This document shows positions 21,154 to 30,239 of a DNA stretch of 64,000 bases, piece by piece. Under the pieces are notes generated by a model. The model saw nothing but the letters and a program-made list of their open reading frames with translations, had not been told where the DNA came from and ran no database searches. Source of the DNA: Roseomonas sp. CECT 9278 (GTDB lineage: Bacteria > Pseudomonadota > Alphaproteobacteria > Acetobacterales > Acetobacteraceae); the NCBI RefSeq assembly GCF_918698155.1, contig NZ_CAKKLX010000017.1, positions 1 to 64,000 of the forward strand, written 5' to 3'. How positions within the stretch are numbered: the first letter of the stretch is position 1; every line of letters begins with the position of its first letter. The translations under genes and the position numbers were made by a program.

Positions 21154-21675
21154 TCAGGCGTCCTTGGCCGGCTTGCGGCGGAAGGCATCGAGGCTGACCA
21201 CCTGCGCCGGGGCGGGCGGTTCCGCGGATTCCGGCGGGGCGGCAGCGGGGGCGTCCTCATCCGGCGCGTCGTCGGCAAAGGTGGGCAGGTCGGCGCCGGT
21301 CACCGGGAAGCGCAGGCCGAAGCGCACCTGCGGGTCGTGGAACATGGTCAATGCGCCGAACGGCACCACCAGGCGGGACGGCACGCCACCGAAGAACAGC
21401 GTGACCGCGAAGCGCTGCGCCGCGCGGTCGACCTGCAGGTCCTCGAACTGGTGCTGCACGACGATGGTGATTTCCTGCGGATAGCGCGCCTTGAGGTGGC
21501 CCGGCACCGTGGTGCCCGGGTGGTCGGTGCGGAAGGTCAGGTAGAAATGGTGTTCGCCCGGCAGGCCATGGGCCGCGGCGTGTTCCAGCGCGCGGATCGC
21601 GACATCGCGCAGCGCTTCCTCGGCCCAGGCGTCATAGGGCATCAGGCTTTCGGGCGGGGCGGCGTTGTCGCTCAT
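21154..21675 (-). CDS. sspB: ClpXP adaptor SspB, alphaproteobacterial type
   Basis: SspB tethers ssrA-tagged polypeptides to ClpXP for degradation. The product (173 residues from the ATG at 21675; an ATG nine bases earlier is possible) has the SspB fold blocks EHHFYLTFRTDHPGTTVPGH, YPQEITIVVQHQFEDLQV and RFAVTLFFGGVPSRLVVPF. After an acidic/Pro linker it ends in VVSLDAFRRKPAKDA, the ClpX-docking tail of the alpha-type adaptor. It is immediately downstream of ssrA on the same strand, about 40 bp from the end of the tmRNA coding piece, so tag and adaptor genes are physically linked. Confidence 0.95.
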   Translation of the reverse strand: MSDNAAPPESLMPYDAWAEEALRDVAIRALEHAAAHGLPGEHHFYLTFRTDHPGTTVPGHLKARYPQEITIVVQHQFEDLQVDRAAQRFAVTLFFGGVPSRLVVPFGALTMFHDPQVRFGLRFPVTGADLPTFADDAPDEDAPAAAPPESAEPPAPAQVVSLDAFRRKPAKDA

Positions 21676-21714
21676 GGGGGCCATCTACGCATGGATCGGG
21701 CGAATGCCAAGGGA

Positions 21715-21990
21715 AGTGGGGGGCTTCTGTTGCCCGGTGCCCCCCGAACCGCGCTTACCTATCTCTAGGCAGCGAGCGCCACGGTCTCGCGACCGTTATC
21801 GTTGGCACTTGTGATTTGGTCCGATGACGGCGGTACCATGCCGGGCAAAAGACGGATCTTTACCGCGCGCGTCGAGCCTGTTTCGCCCCCCTCCGCCGGC
21901 CACGATACTGGCCGGGTGATTGGTGGAGGCGCCGGGTACCGCCCCCGGGTCCGCAACGCTTATTCCATACGCCGTTTATCGCCATAGTCA
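21715..21990 (-). ncRNA. ssrA: Two-piece (permuted) tmRNA
   Basis: tmRNA rescues stalled ribosomes and adds a degradation tag. Read leftwards, the acceptor piece comes first: a T-arm with stem CCGGG/CCCGG and a 7-nt loop, then CGCCTCCACCA ending at 21921. A segment of about 30 nt (21920-21891) is expected to be excised. The coding piece starts GGGGGCGAAACAGGCTCGAC at about 21890; its first seven bases pair with CGCCTCC of the acceptor piece (one G-U). The resume codon GCC at 21806 opens the tag ANDNGRETVALAA, stop TAG at 21765. The coding piece ends in a 7-bp hairpin (21718-21724 with 21739-21745). A 6-bp palindrome at 21987-22000 marks the upstream edge. Outer ends are approximate. Confidence 0.95.
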
Positions 21991-22125
21991 CCGAGGTGAC
22001 ACGACGGATATAGGCGAAGGCGCGACGGATTGCGAGACGCGATTGGTGCCGCCCCGCTGCGGTGCCGACAATCCGGCCGCGGCGGTGGCGTATCGCGCGC
22101 CGGTCAGTCTGCGGCGTGCCGAAGC

Positions 22126-23295
22126 TCAGCCCTGGCCGTCGCGCGACAGCCCGCGTTCGACCACGCGGGCATAGAGCGCGGCGCCATACGGGATCGCCTC
22201 GTCATTGAAGGCGTAGCGCGGGTTGTGCGGCATCGCGCCATCGCCGTTGCCGACATGGATATAGGCGCCGGGGACGCGCTCCATCATGAACGAGAAGTCT
22301 TCCGAGCCCATGCCCGGCGGGTTGTCGCGCGCGACGCGCTCGGCCCCGACCAGCTCCGCCGCGGCCTCGGCATAGGCGTCGGTCTGCGCGGGGTCGTTGA
22401 TGGTGGGGGCGAAGATCAACCGCCAGTCGGTGGTCGCGCTGGCGCCGAAGCCGCCGGCCACACCCTCGGCCACGCGGCGCATCGCCGCTTCGATCTGGCT
22501 GCCGACCTCACGCGTGAAGAAGCGCGCGGTGCCGGAGATGGTCGCGGTCTCGGGGATGACGTTGTAGGCCTCGCCGCCGATCACCTTGGTCACGCTGACC
22601 ACGGCCGGGTCGCGCGGAGACAGCGTGCGGCTGACGATGGATTGCAGCGCGCTCGTGATGTGGCAGGCCGCCAGGACCGGGTCGATGCTGACTTCCGGGC
22701 GCGCGCCGTGCGCGCCCTTGCCGCTGACCGTGATGTCGAAGAAGGCGCCGCCGGCCGCGGTCGGGCCAGGGCGGATGCCGTAGTGGCCGACCGGCATGCC
22801 GGGGCGGTTGTGCATCCCGTAGATGGCGTCGCACGGGAAGCGTTCGAACAGGCCGTCGGCCAGCATGGCGAGCGCACCGCCGCAGCCTTCCTCCCCGGGT
22901 TGGAAGATGAAGTGGACGATGCCGTCGAAGTTGCGCGTCTCGGCCAGGTAGCGCGCCGCGCCCAGCAGCATGGTGGTGTGCCCGTCATGGCCGCAGGCAT
23001 GCATCACGCCGGGCGCGGTGCTGCGATGGGGCATGTCGGCCGGTTCCTGGATGGGCAGCGCGTCCATGTCCGCGCGCAGGCCGATGGCGCGGTTGCCTGA
23101 GCCGTTGCGGAGCACGCCGACCACGCCGGTGCCGCCGACGCCGCGATGCACCTCGATGCCAAGGGATTCCAGTTCGCGCGCGACGACCTCGGCGGTGCGG
23201 TGCTCGGCCATGCCGAGTTCCGGGTGGGCGTGCAGGTCGCGGCGGATGTCGGTCAGCGCGGCGTGGTGGCGGCGGATGGCATCGAGGGCGGACAT
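22126..23295 (-). CDS. M20 family amidohydrolase (hippurate hydrolase-like)
   Basis: The 389-residue protein is an M20D-type amidohydrolase of the IAA-amino acid/hippurate hydrolase group, which cleaves N-acyl amino acids. It shows RRDLHAHPELGMAEHRTAE at the N-terminus, GLRADMDALPI, GVMHACGHDGHTTMLLGAAR (metal Cys and His, about 105-112), FIFQPGEEGCGGA (catalytic Glu), and the C-terminal GSEDFSFMMERVPGAYIHVGNG. The start ATG at 23295 fits the family N-terminus. It stands alone between thyX (divergent) and ssrA. The acyl substrate is unknown. Confidence 0.93.
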   Translation of the reverse strand: MSALDAIRRHHAALTDIRRDLHAHPELGMAEHRTAEVVARELESLGIEVHRGVGGTGVVGVLRNGSGNRAIGLRADMDALPIQEPADMPHRSTAPGVMHACGHDGHTTMLLGAARYLAETRNFDGIVHFIFQPGEEGCGGALAMLADGLFERFPCDAIYGMHNRPGMPVGHYGIRPGPTAAGGAFFDITVSGKGAHGARPEVSIDPVLAACHITSALQSIVSRTLSPRDPAVVSVTKVIGGEAYNVIPETATISGTARFFTREVGSQIEAAMRRVAEGVAGGFGASATTDWRLIFAPTINDPAQTDAYAEAAAELVGAERVARDNPPGMGSEDFSFMMERVPGAYIHVGNGDGAMPHNPRYAFNDEAIPYGAALYARVVERGLSRDGQG

Positions 23296-23492
23296 GGCGG
23301 CTCCGAGGGCAGGGCACGCCATGGTGGGGCGGCGGCGGCGGCCCGTCGAGGGGGCCATGCGGTCATGGCACCAGGGGGCTATGCGTTGATTCCGCTGGAT
23401 TTCTGCGCGGCCGCGGCCGCGGCGCGCCGCGCCTGTGTGACGACTCGGGCCATCCCTCCTAATACGGCGCCCGAGTGTCGCAGGGGGACGCA

Positions 23493-24434
23493 ATGGCGCT
23501 GACCGACGAACAGCAGCAGGAAATCGAGGCGGCGCGCGCCGCCGAGGGCCGCACGCGCCGCCCGAGCGTCCCGGCGCTCGAGGCCATGCTGTTCGAGGCG
23601 CTGCCCGTGCTCGACCATGGCTTCGTCCGCGTGGTGGACTACATGGGCGACGACGCGGCCATCGTGCAGGCGGCACGCGTGAGCTATGGCCGCGGCACCC
23701 GCGCGGCGAACGAGGATCGTGGCCTGATCCGCTACCTGATGCGCCACCGCCACTCCACGCCCTTCGAGATGTGCGAGATCAAGTACCACGTGAAGCTGCC
23801 GATCTTCGTGGCACGCCAATGGATCCGCCATCGCACCGCCAACGTGAACGAGTATTCCGCGCGCTATTCCATCCTGGATCGCGAATTCTACATCCCGGCG
23901 GCCGACCACCTGGCGGCGCAATCCGCGGTGAACCGCCAGGGCCGCGGCGACATCCTGCAGGGCGAGGAGGCCGCGCGCGTGCTCGACCTGCTGCGCGAGG
24001 ACGCGACGCGCAACTACGACCACTACATCGAGATGCTGAACGAGGACGAGGACGGAGCGCCGCGCGATCCGTCGCGACAGGGCCTGGCGCGCGAACTGGC
24101 GCGCATGAACCTGACGCTCAACGCCTATACGCAATGGTACTGGAAGACCGACCTGCACAATCTGCTGCATTTCCTGTCGCTGCGTGCCGATGCCCACGCG
24201 CAGCACGAGATCCGCGTCTATGCCGAGGCCATGCTCGATACCGTGAAGGCCTGGTGCCCGATCGCCTTCGATGCGTTCCGCGACTACCGGCTGGGCGCGG
24301 TCACGCTCTCGGCCCAGATGATGGGCATCGTGCAGCGCTTGCTGGCCGGTGAGGCGGTCACGCAGGAAGGCTCCGGCCTGTCGAAGCGCGAGTGGCGCGA
24401 ATTGATGGCGACGCTCGGCCGCGATGCCGCCTGA
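23493..24434 (+). CDS. thyX: FAD-dependent thymidylate synthase ThyX
   Basis: ThyX makes dTMP from dUMP with methylene-tetrahydrofolate and reduced FAD. The 313-residue product contains the diagnostic RHRxxSxNExSxRY-type motif as [14 protein letters not shown] (about residue 110), with Thr-Ala in place of the usual xS, plus [20 protein letters not shown]. The ATG at 23493 follows CAGGGGG with good spacing; a GTG 18 bases earlier is possible. The gene is longer than many ThyX proteins, as usual in alphaproteobacteria. It precedes two small ORFs linked by overlaps. Confidence 0.95.
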   Translation: MALTDEQQQEIEAARAAEGRTRRPSVPALEAMLFEALPVLDHGFVRVVDYMGDDAAIVQAARVSYGRGTRAANEDRGLIRYLMRHRHSTPFEMCEIKYHVKLPIFVARQWIRHRTANVNEYSARYSILDREFYIPAADHLAAQSAVNRQGRGDILQGEEAARVLDLLREDATRNYDHYIEMLNEDEDGAPRDPSRQGLARELARMNLTLNAYTQWYWKTDLHNLLHFLSLRADAHAQHEIRVYAEAMLDTVKAWCPIAFDAFRDYRLGAVTLSAQMMGIVQRLLAGEAVTQEGSGLSKREWRELMATLGRDAA

Positions 24435-24618
24435 CCGCGGCCACGAGATCGACCGCTTCCCCGGGTGGTCGGCGGGGCGCGGCGCTGGCGGGCCGGTGAC
24501 CGCGGCCGGTGGAGCGACGTCGCGCGACGCCGGCGCCGTGCCGCCCCCGCCGATCGACATGCCCGATGGCGCGGGACCGCTCGCCACCCGCGACGGCCGG
24601 GCCGGCGCGCGGCCGTGA
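24424..24618 (+). CDS. Small hypothetical protein overlapping thyX
   Basis: A 64-codon frame starts within the last 11 bases of thyX and ends with a GTGA overlap into the next small gene. The third codon positions are almost all G or C, as in true genes here. The product is Gly/Ala/Pro-rich with an early HEIDRFPGW segment and no recognisable domain. The overlap chain is the main support; it could still be chance. Confidence 0.35.
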   Translation: MPPDRGHEIDRFPGWSAGRGAGGPVTAAGGATSRDAGAVPPPPIDMPDGAGPLATRDGRAGARP

Positions 24619-24863
24619 GTGGGCGCGCCGGTGCGAAGGGTGCGCGTGGTGGTGCCGCCAAGGGGGCGCGGTCGAAGAGGGCCGGCGGCCGCTGGGCCGC
24701 CCTTGGCCCATCGGCACGGCGCTGGATCTTCATCGGCGGGTTCACCCTGGCACTGCTGGTGGGTCTGCCGCTGGCGCATGCGCTGATCGGCGACATCGGC
24801 GCCATCCTGCTCGGCACATTCGCCTTTGGCTTCGTGGTCGGGCGGATGACCCTGAAGCGCTGA
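24615..24863 (+). CDS. Small membrane protein, basic N-terminus
   Basis: The 82-residue product starts at GTG 24615, overlapping the stop of the preceding small frame. The first 38 residues are very basic and Gly/Ala-rich (GRAGAKGARGGAAKGARSK); two hydrophobic segments follow (about 39-58, IFIGGFTLALLVGLPLAHAL, and 62-78, AILLGTFAFGFVVGRM). It ends LKR. It resembles small inner-membrane proteins with a cytosolic basic tail. Function unknown; no family recognised. Confidence 0.5.
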   Translation: MSGRAGAKGARGGAAKGARSKRAGGRWAALGPSARRWIFIGGFTLALLVGLPLAHALIGDIGAILLGTFAFGFVVGRMTLKR

Positions 24864-24911
24864 CCAGGCTCCGGGCCAGCCAATACCGCCCTGCCGCGGA
24901 GGCCATCTCGA

Positions 24912-25187
24912 TCACCGCGGTCCCTGCCAGGGCGCCGGCCGGCTGCCGATCTGCGCGAGGACCGGCAGCCCGACCGGGCCGCTGACCGTCACGTGCTCGA
25001 CATGCCCGCGGGCGGCGAGGGCCCTTGCGCGCGAAGACCCTTCGCCGCCATCGACGACAGGGCGCAGCGCGACGCGCGCCGACGGGCAGGCAGCCAACGA
25101 CTTGGCCGCGATCACGTCGGCCACCGCATCGGCGTGCCGGCATTCCTTGAAGCCGCAGGGCGCGAGCCGGGTGCGCACAAGGCTCAT
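24912..25187 (-). pseudogene. Glycerate kinase N-terminal remnant
   Basis: The frame from ATG 25187 reads RLAPCGFKECRHADAVADVI, then AACPSARVALRPVVDGGEG and VEHVTVSGPVGLPVLAQIG. These match the N-terminal block order of GlxK/GckA-type glycerate kinases (PxxFKExLxAxEVAxAI; PMxDGGEG; TGPxGxPVxAxxG). Homology stops after about 80 residues and the frame ends at 24912; the remaining three quarters of the enzyme are absent. The flanks (24864-24911 and 25188-25320) hold nothing I recognise. Probably a decayed, truncated gene. Confidence 0.6.
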
Positions 25188-25320
25188 CGCGTCGTCCCTT
25201 GCCAGGGTGTCCCGACAGGAACGCGCCGGCGGGCCGAAGTCTTCCCGCGCAGGGAGGGGCGACGTAGCCGATCGGCGCGGCGTGCCGAACCACCGGGCAC
25301 ACCCGGCAGGACTGCCCGCC

Positions 25321-25779
25321 ATGACGCGCACCGAGCGCATTCTCCGCCTGCTGGCATGGGCGGCGGCGATCTGGATCGCCTACGAGTTCACCTTGTACCA
25401 GCAGTACAAGCTGACCGGGCATCCCGGGGCGGTCGATTTCATCTTCCAGCCGCTGGCCGATGGGTTCGGCATCCCGGCCTACGAGAAGCCGTTCCGCCTG
25501 GGGGTGGCGAGCATGGAGATCCTGGCGTCGATCCTGGTGCTGCTGCCCGGGACGCGCGCCTGGGGTGGGGTGCTGACCATCGGCATCATGTCGGGCGCGA
25601 TCTTCTTCCATGCGATCGGCCCGATCGGCATCGATCCCTACGGCGGCGGCGGGAAGCTGTTCAAGGAAGCGATCTTCACCTGGCTGATGGGCGCCTTCGT
25701 CGCCTTTGCGCATCGGCAGGAGATCCTGTCGATGGCGGCGCGCCTGGGGGTCAGGCTGCCCGGCGCACGGGCAGCCTGA
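25321..25779 (+). CDS. DoxX-like four-helix membrane protein
   Basis: The 152-residue product has about four hydrophobic segments (9-26, 56-82, 84-102, 117-135). Motifs FTLYQQYKLTGHPGAVDFIF, GIPAYEKPFRLGVASMEIL and HAIGPIGIDPYGGGG, with FKEAIFTWLMGAF, resemble the DoxX/DUF-type membrane proteins linked to respiratory or redox functions. It converges on ilvD with a 9-bp gap. The role is unknown. Confidence 0.75.
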   Translation: MTRTERILRLLAWAAAIWIAYEFTLYQQYKLTGHPGAVDFIFQPLADGFGIPAYEKPFRLGVASMEILASILVLLPGTRAWGGVLTIGIMSGAIFFHAIGPIGIDPYGGGGKLFKEAIFTWLMGAFVAFAHRQEILSMAARLGVRLPGARAA

Positions 25780-25788
25780 CGGCGGTGT

Positions 25789-27645
25789 TCAGCGGCGCCG
25801 AACGCCCGAGACGTCGCGCACCGCGCCGCGCGACGCGCTGGTGGTCAGCGCCGCATAGGCCTTCAGCGCGGCGGTGACGTTGCGCTTGCGCGGGGCGGCC
25901 GGCTGCCAGGCATCCGCGCCCTTCGCTTCCATCGCCGCGCGGCGCTGCGCCAGGATGTCGTCCGGCACAGCCAAATGCAGGCGGCGGTTGGGGATGTCGA
26001 TCTCGATGATGTCGCCATCCTCGACCAGGCCGATCAGCCCGCCCTCGGCGGCCTCGGGCGAGCAATGCCCGATCGACAGGCCGGACGAACCGCCCGAGAA
26101 GCGCCCATCGGTCACCAGCGCGCAGGCCTTCCCCAGGCCCTTCGACTTCAGGTAGCTGGTCGGATACAGCATCTCCTGCATGCCGGGGCCACCGCGCGGG
26201 CCTTCGTAGCGCACCAGCACAACGTCGCCCTCCTTCACGCCGCCGCCCAGGATGGCCTCGACCGAGGCATCCTGGCTTTCGAAGACCCGCGCCGGGCCGG
26301 TGAAGCGCAGGATCGAGGCATCCACACCCGCCGTCTTCACGATGCAGCCTTCCTCGGCGATGTTGCCGAACAGGACCGCGAGGCCGCCATCCTTCGAGAA
26401 GGCGTGCGCCATGTCGCGGATCACGCCGCCGGCGCGGTCGATGTCCAGTTCCTCCCAGCGCGATGCCTGGCTGAAGGCGAGGGTGGTCGGGATGCCGCCG
26501 GGGGCGGCGCGGAAGAAGGTTTGCACGGATGCGGACGGGCTGCGCTTCACGTCCCATTCGGCGAGCGCTTCCGCCAAGGTCGGCGCGTCGATGCGCGAGA
26601 CGGAGGTGTCGATCAGCCCGGCGCGGTCGAGTTCGCCCAGGATGCCCATGATGCCGCCGGCGCGGTGCACGTCCTCGACATGCACGTTGATGACGGACGG
26701 CGCGACCTTGCACAGCACCGGGACGCGGCGCGACAGGCGGTCGATGTCGGCCATGGAGAAGGGCACCTCGCCCTCCTGCGCGGCGGCCAGCAGGTGCAGC
26801 ACGGTGTTGGTCGAACCGCCCATGGCGATGTCGAGCGTCATGGCGTTCTCGAAGGCCGTGAAGGTCGCGACCGAGCGCGGCAGGACCGAAAAATCGTCCG
26901 TCTCGTAGTGGCGGCGGGTGATCTCGACGATGCGGCGCCCGGCTTCGAGGAACAGCTCCTCGCGGTCGGCGTGCGTGGCGAGCACCGTGCCGTTGCCCGG
27001 CAACGCCAGGCCCAGCGCCTCGGTCAGGCAATTCATGGAATTGGCGGTGAACATGCCCGAGCACGACCCGCAGGTCGGGCAGGCGGAGCGTTCGATGACC
27101 GCCACTTCCTCATCCGTCACCGAGGCATCGGCGGCGACGATCATGGCGTCGATCAGGTCCACGCTGCGCTTCACGCCGCGATGCACGACCTTGCCGGCCT
27201 CCATCGGCCCGCCGGAGACAAACACGGTCGGGATGTTCAGCCGCATCGCCGCCATCAGCATGCCCGGCGTGATCTTGTCGCAGTTCGAGATGCAGACCAG
27301 CGCATCGGCGCAATGCGCGTTAACCATGTATTCCACGGCGTCCGCGATCAGTTCGCGCGAGGGCAGGGAATACAGCATCCCGTCATGGCCCATGGCGATG
27401 CCGTCATCCACCGCGATGGTGTTGAATTCCTTGGCGACACCGCCGGCCTTCTCGATCTCGCGCGCGACCAGCTGGCCGAGGTCCTTCAGGTGGACATGGC
27501 CCGGGACGAACTGGGTGAAGGAATTGGCGATGGCGATGATCGGCTTGCCGAAATCGCCGTCCTTCATGCCGGTGGCGCGCCACAGCCCACGCGCGCCGGC
27601 CATGTTGCGGCCATGGGTGGTGGTGCGGGAGCGGTACTGCGGCAT
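25789..27645 (-). CDS. ilvD: Dihydroxy-acid dehydratase
   Basis: IlvD dehydrates 2,3-dihydroxy-isovalerate and -methylvalerate, the third common step of valine/isoleucine synthesis. The 618-residue product shows [38 protein letters not shown] (cluster Cys), [20 protein letters not shown] (cluster Cys) and [21 protein letters not shown], matching the long (E. coli-type) IlvD. The ATG at 27645 gives [21 protein letters not shown], the conserved start. It lies downstream of mrp/apbC on the same strand with 72 bp between; a link between an Fe-S enzyme and an Fe-S carrier makes sense but is inference. Confidence 0.97.
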   Translation of the reverse strand: MPQYRSRTTTHGRNMAGARGLWRATGMKDGDFGKPIIAIANSFTQFVPGHVHLKDLGQLVAREIEKAGGVAKEFNTIAVDDGIAMGHDGMLYSLPSRELIADAVEYMVNAHCADALVCISNCDKITPGMLMAAMRLNIPTVFVSGGPMEAGKVVHRGVKRSVDLIDAMIVAADASVTDEEVAVIERSACPTCGSCSGMFTANSMNCLTEALGLALPGNGTVLATHADREELFLEAGRRIVEITRRHYETDDFSVLPRSVATFTAFENAMTLDIAMGGSTNTVLHLLAAAQEGEVPFSMADIDRLSRRVPVLCKVAPSVINVHVEDVHRAGGIMGILGELDRAGLIDTSVSRIDAPTLAEALAEWDVKRSPSASVQTFFRAAPGGIPTTLAFSQASRWEELDIDRAGGVIRDMAHAFSKDGGLAVLFGNIAEEGCIVKTAGVDASILRFTGPARVFESQDASVEAILGGGVKEGDVVLVRYEGPRGGPGMQEMLYPTSYLKSKGLGKACALVTDGRFSGGSSGLSIGHCSPEAAEGGLIGLVEDGDIIEIDIPNRRLHLAVPDDILAQRRAAMEAKGADAWQPAAPRKRNVTAALKAYAALTTSASRGAVRDVSGVRRR

Positions 27646-27717
27646 GCGGGCGTTTCCTGTTGGCGGCGGCTGCGGGGCGGGGTGTAGCGCGATGGGCGCC
27701 GGGTGCAAGAATGGCGG

Positions 27718-28824
27718 TCAGTCGATGACGATGGCCGGCCCGGCCTCGGCCTTCGCGCGGGCCTTTTCCCACACGCGGGCGGCGATGCGGCGGTATTCCG
27801 CCGCCTCGGCGCTGTCGGGCCGGGCGGTGACGATCGGCGTGCCGGCATCGGCCAGTTCGCGGATCTCCAGCTTCAGCGGCAATTCGCCCAGGAACTCGAC
27901 ACCCAGCCGCTCGGCCTCGCGCTTCGCGCCGCCATGGCCGAACAGCTCGGACCGATGGTTGCAGTTGGGGCAGCAGAAATAGGACATGTTCTCGATCACG
28001 CCGAGCACCGGGACGTTCACCTTCTCGAACATCCGCACGCCGCGGCGGGCATCGAGCAGCGCCACATCCTGCGGCGTGGAGACGATCACCGCGCCGGCCA
28101 GCGGCACGCGCTGGGACATGGTGAGCTGCGCATCCCCGGTGCCCGGCGGCATGTCCACCACCATGATATCCAGCGCACCCCACTCCACCTGGCCCATCAT
28201 CTGTTCCAGCGCGCCCATCACCATCGGGCCGCGCCAGATCATCGGTGTTTCCTCATCGACCAGGAAGCCGATCGACATGGCCTTGAGGCCCCAGCGCGAC
28301 AGCGGCGTGATGGTCTGCCCGGTGGCGCGCGGCTTCTCGCGCGTGCCCAGCATCTGCGGCAGGGAGGGCCCATAGATGTCGGCATCCAGAAGCCCGACGC
28401 GCAGCCCCTGAAGGGCCAGCGCCACCGCCAGGTTCACCGCGGTGGTCGACTTGCCGACGCCGCCCTTGCCGGACGCGACGGCGACGATCGCGCCGACCTC
28501 GGGCAGCAGCATCGGTCCCTGGCCGGAGGGCGCGCGCGCCGCCTGGCGGGGCGTGGCGGGTTGCGGGGCGGCGTCGCGATGCGCGGTCAGCACCACCGTC
28601 GCGTTCAGCACCCCGGGCACCGCGCCGGCGGCGGCCTGGGCCGCGGCGCGCAGCGGCTCCATCTGCGCGGCGCGCTCGCGCGGGACCTGCAGGCTGAACT
28701 GCACCAGCCCATCGCGGGCGGCGAGGCCCTGCACCATGCCCGACGCGACGATGTCCTGCCCGGTCGCCGGGTCCTTCACCGCGCGCAGCGCCGCGGTCAC
28801 CGCTGCCGCCAGAGTCTCACCCAT
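27718..28824 (-). CDS. apbC: Mrp/ApbC iron-sulfur cluster carrier ATPase
   Basis: The 368-residue P-loop ATPase of the Mrp/NBP35 family carries [4Fe-4S] clusters to apo-enzymes. It has an N-terminal MIP18-like domain (about 1-85), the deviant Walker A VASGKGGVGKSTTAVNLAVA (about 114), DADIYGPSLPQMLG, VVDMPPGTGDAQLTMSQ, and the CxxC pair in ENMSYFCCPNCNHRSEL for bridging a cluster in the dimer. Length is standard for bacterial Mrp. It is divergent from hflK across a 182-bp gap and precedes ilvD. Confidence 0.95.
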   Translation of the reverse strand: MGETLAAAVTAALRAVKDPATGQDIVASGMVQGLAARDGLVQFSLQVPRERAAQMEPLRAAAQAAAGAVPGVLNATVVLTAHRDAAPQPATPRQAARAPSGQGPMLLPEVGAIVAVASGKGGVGKSTTAVNLAVALALQGLRVGLLDADIYGPSLPQMLGTREKPRATGQTITPLSRWGLKAMSIGFLVDEETPMIWRGPMVMGALEQMMGQVEWGALDIMVVDMPPGTGDAQLTMSQRVPLAGAVIVSTPQDVALLDARRGVRMFEKVNVPVLGVIENMSYFCCPNCNHRSELFGHGGAKREAERLGVEFLGELPLKLEIRELADAGTPIVTARPDSAEAAEYRRIAARVWEKARAKAEAGPAIVID

Positions 28825-29006
28825 CGCTTGAAAAACCCTCGTTCCTGGACAATATCCGCGCGGCCGGCGAGGGTGCCCCACAACAGGCGGCTTCCCCGGT
28901 GCCCGGCCGGCGTCCATATGGTCGGGCGCCGCCCTTCCTGCATCCCTCATGGCAGGCGACGGGCGAGACGTCATCAGTGGTTTATGATTTGGAGGCCCAA
29001 CGTCGC

Positions 29007-30239
29007 ATGCCCTGGAACAACAGTGGCGGACAGAGTCCCTGGGGCAACCCGCGGCCAGGCGGGCCGTGGGGATCGCCGCCGCCGCCCGGTGGCGGTGGTG
29101 GTGGCGGCCCGGGCGGTCCGGGCGGCAGCGGCAGGGGGCCTGACCTCGACGACATGATCCGCCAGGCGCAGGACGCGGTGCGCCGGTACCTGCCGCGCGG
29201 CGGCGGCAAGGGCGCGGCGTTGCTGGGCGTCGTTCTGGTGCTGGTGTGGGGCGCGTCGGGCTTCTTCCGCGTCCAGCCGGACGAACAGGGCGTGGTGATG
29301 CGCTTCGGCGCCTTCGAGCGCGCCGTGCCGCCCGGCCTGAACTATCATATTCCCTGGCCGATCGAATCCGCCACGACGCCGCGCGTGACGCGCATCAACA
29401 GGGTGGATATCGGCTTCGTCGGTGCCGCCGATGCGCCCGTGGTGACCGGGCGCGTGCCACCGGCGCGCGACGTGCTGGCCGAATCCCTGATGCTGACCGG
29501 CGACGAGAACATCATCGACATCGATGTCGCGGTGTTCTGGCGCATCCGCGATGCCGAGGAATTCCTGTTCAACACGCGCAACCCGGAAAGCACGGTGAAG
29601 TCCGCCGCCGAATCCGTGATGCGCGAGGTGATCGGCCGCACGCCGATCCAGCCCGCCCTGACCGAGGCGCGCGCCCAGATCGAACAGGATGTGCGCCGCG
29701 GCACCCAGGCCATCATGGACCAGTACCGCGCCGGCATCGAGATCGTGCAGGTACAGCTGCAGAAGGTCGATCCTCCGTCGCAGGTGATCGACGCCTTCCG
29801 CGACGTCCAGCGCGCCAATGCCGACCGCGAGCGCGCCCGCAACGAGGCGGAATCCTTCCGCAACGACATCATCCCCCGCGCCCGCGGCGAGGCCGAGCGC
29901 GTGGTGCAGGAAGCCCAGGGTTTCCGTGAGAGCCAGATCGCCCGCGCCCGCGGCGAGGCGGCGCGGTTCAACTCGGTGCTGACCGCCTACCAGGCGGCCG
30001 GGGACGTGACCGTGCGGCGCATGTACCTCGAGACCATGGAGGAGATCCTGCGGCGCAACCCGACCATCCTGGTGGATGACCGCCTCCAGGGCATCGTGCC
30101 CTTCCTGCCGCTGGGCGACGGGGCGGCGGTGCCGCGCCCGCCCGCTGGCGGCCTGCCGACAACGCGACCGCAGCCGCTGCCCGCGGCGCCGCAAGGCCCG
30201 GGCGTCGTGCAAAGCCGTTCGCCGGGAGTGCCGCGATGA
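29007..30239 (+). CDS. hflK: FtsH modulator HflK
   Basis: HflK is a single-pass inner-membrane SPFH (prohibitin-like) protein that forms a cage with HflC around the FtsH protease. The 410-residue product has a Gly/Pro-rich cytosolic N-terminus, a membrane segment (about 71-90, GAALLGVVLVLVWGASGFF), then the SPFH domain starting RVQPDEQGVVMRFGAFERAV. The DVAVFWRIRDAEEFLFNTRNP block is typical. The start at 29007 follows GGAGG 11 nt upstream. The C-terminus is Pro-rich. Its stop overlaps the hflC ATG (ATGA). Confidence 0.95.
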   Translation: MPWNNSGGQSPWGNPRPGGPWGSPPPPGGGGGGGPGGPGGSGRGPDLDDMIRQAQDAVRRYLPRGGGKGAALLGVVLVLVWGASGFFRVQPDEQGVVMRFGAFERAVPPGLNYHIPWPIESATTPRVTRINRVDIGFVGAADAPVVTGRVPPARDVLAESLMLTGDENIIDIDVAVFWRIRDAEEFLFNTRNPESTVKSAAESVMREVIGRTPIQPALTEARAQIEQDVRRGTQAIMDQYRAGIEIVQVQLQKVDPPSQVIDAFRDVQRANADRERARNEAESFRNDIIPRARGEAERVVQEAQGFRESQIARARGEAARFNSVLTAYQAAGDVTVRRMYLETMEEILRRNPTILVDDRLQGIVPFLPLGDGAAVPRPPAGGLPTTRPQPLPAAPQGPGVVQSRSPGVPR

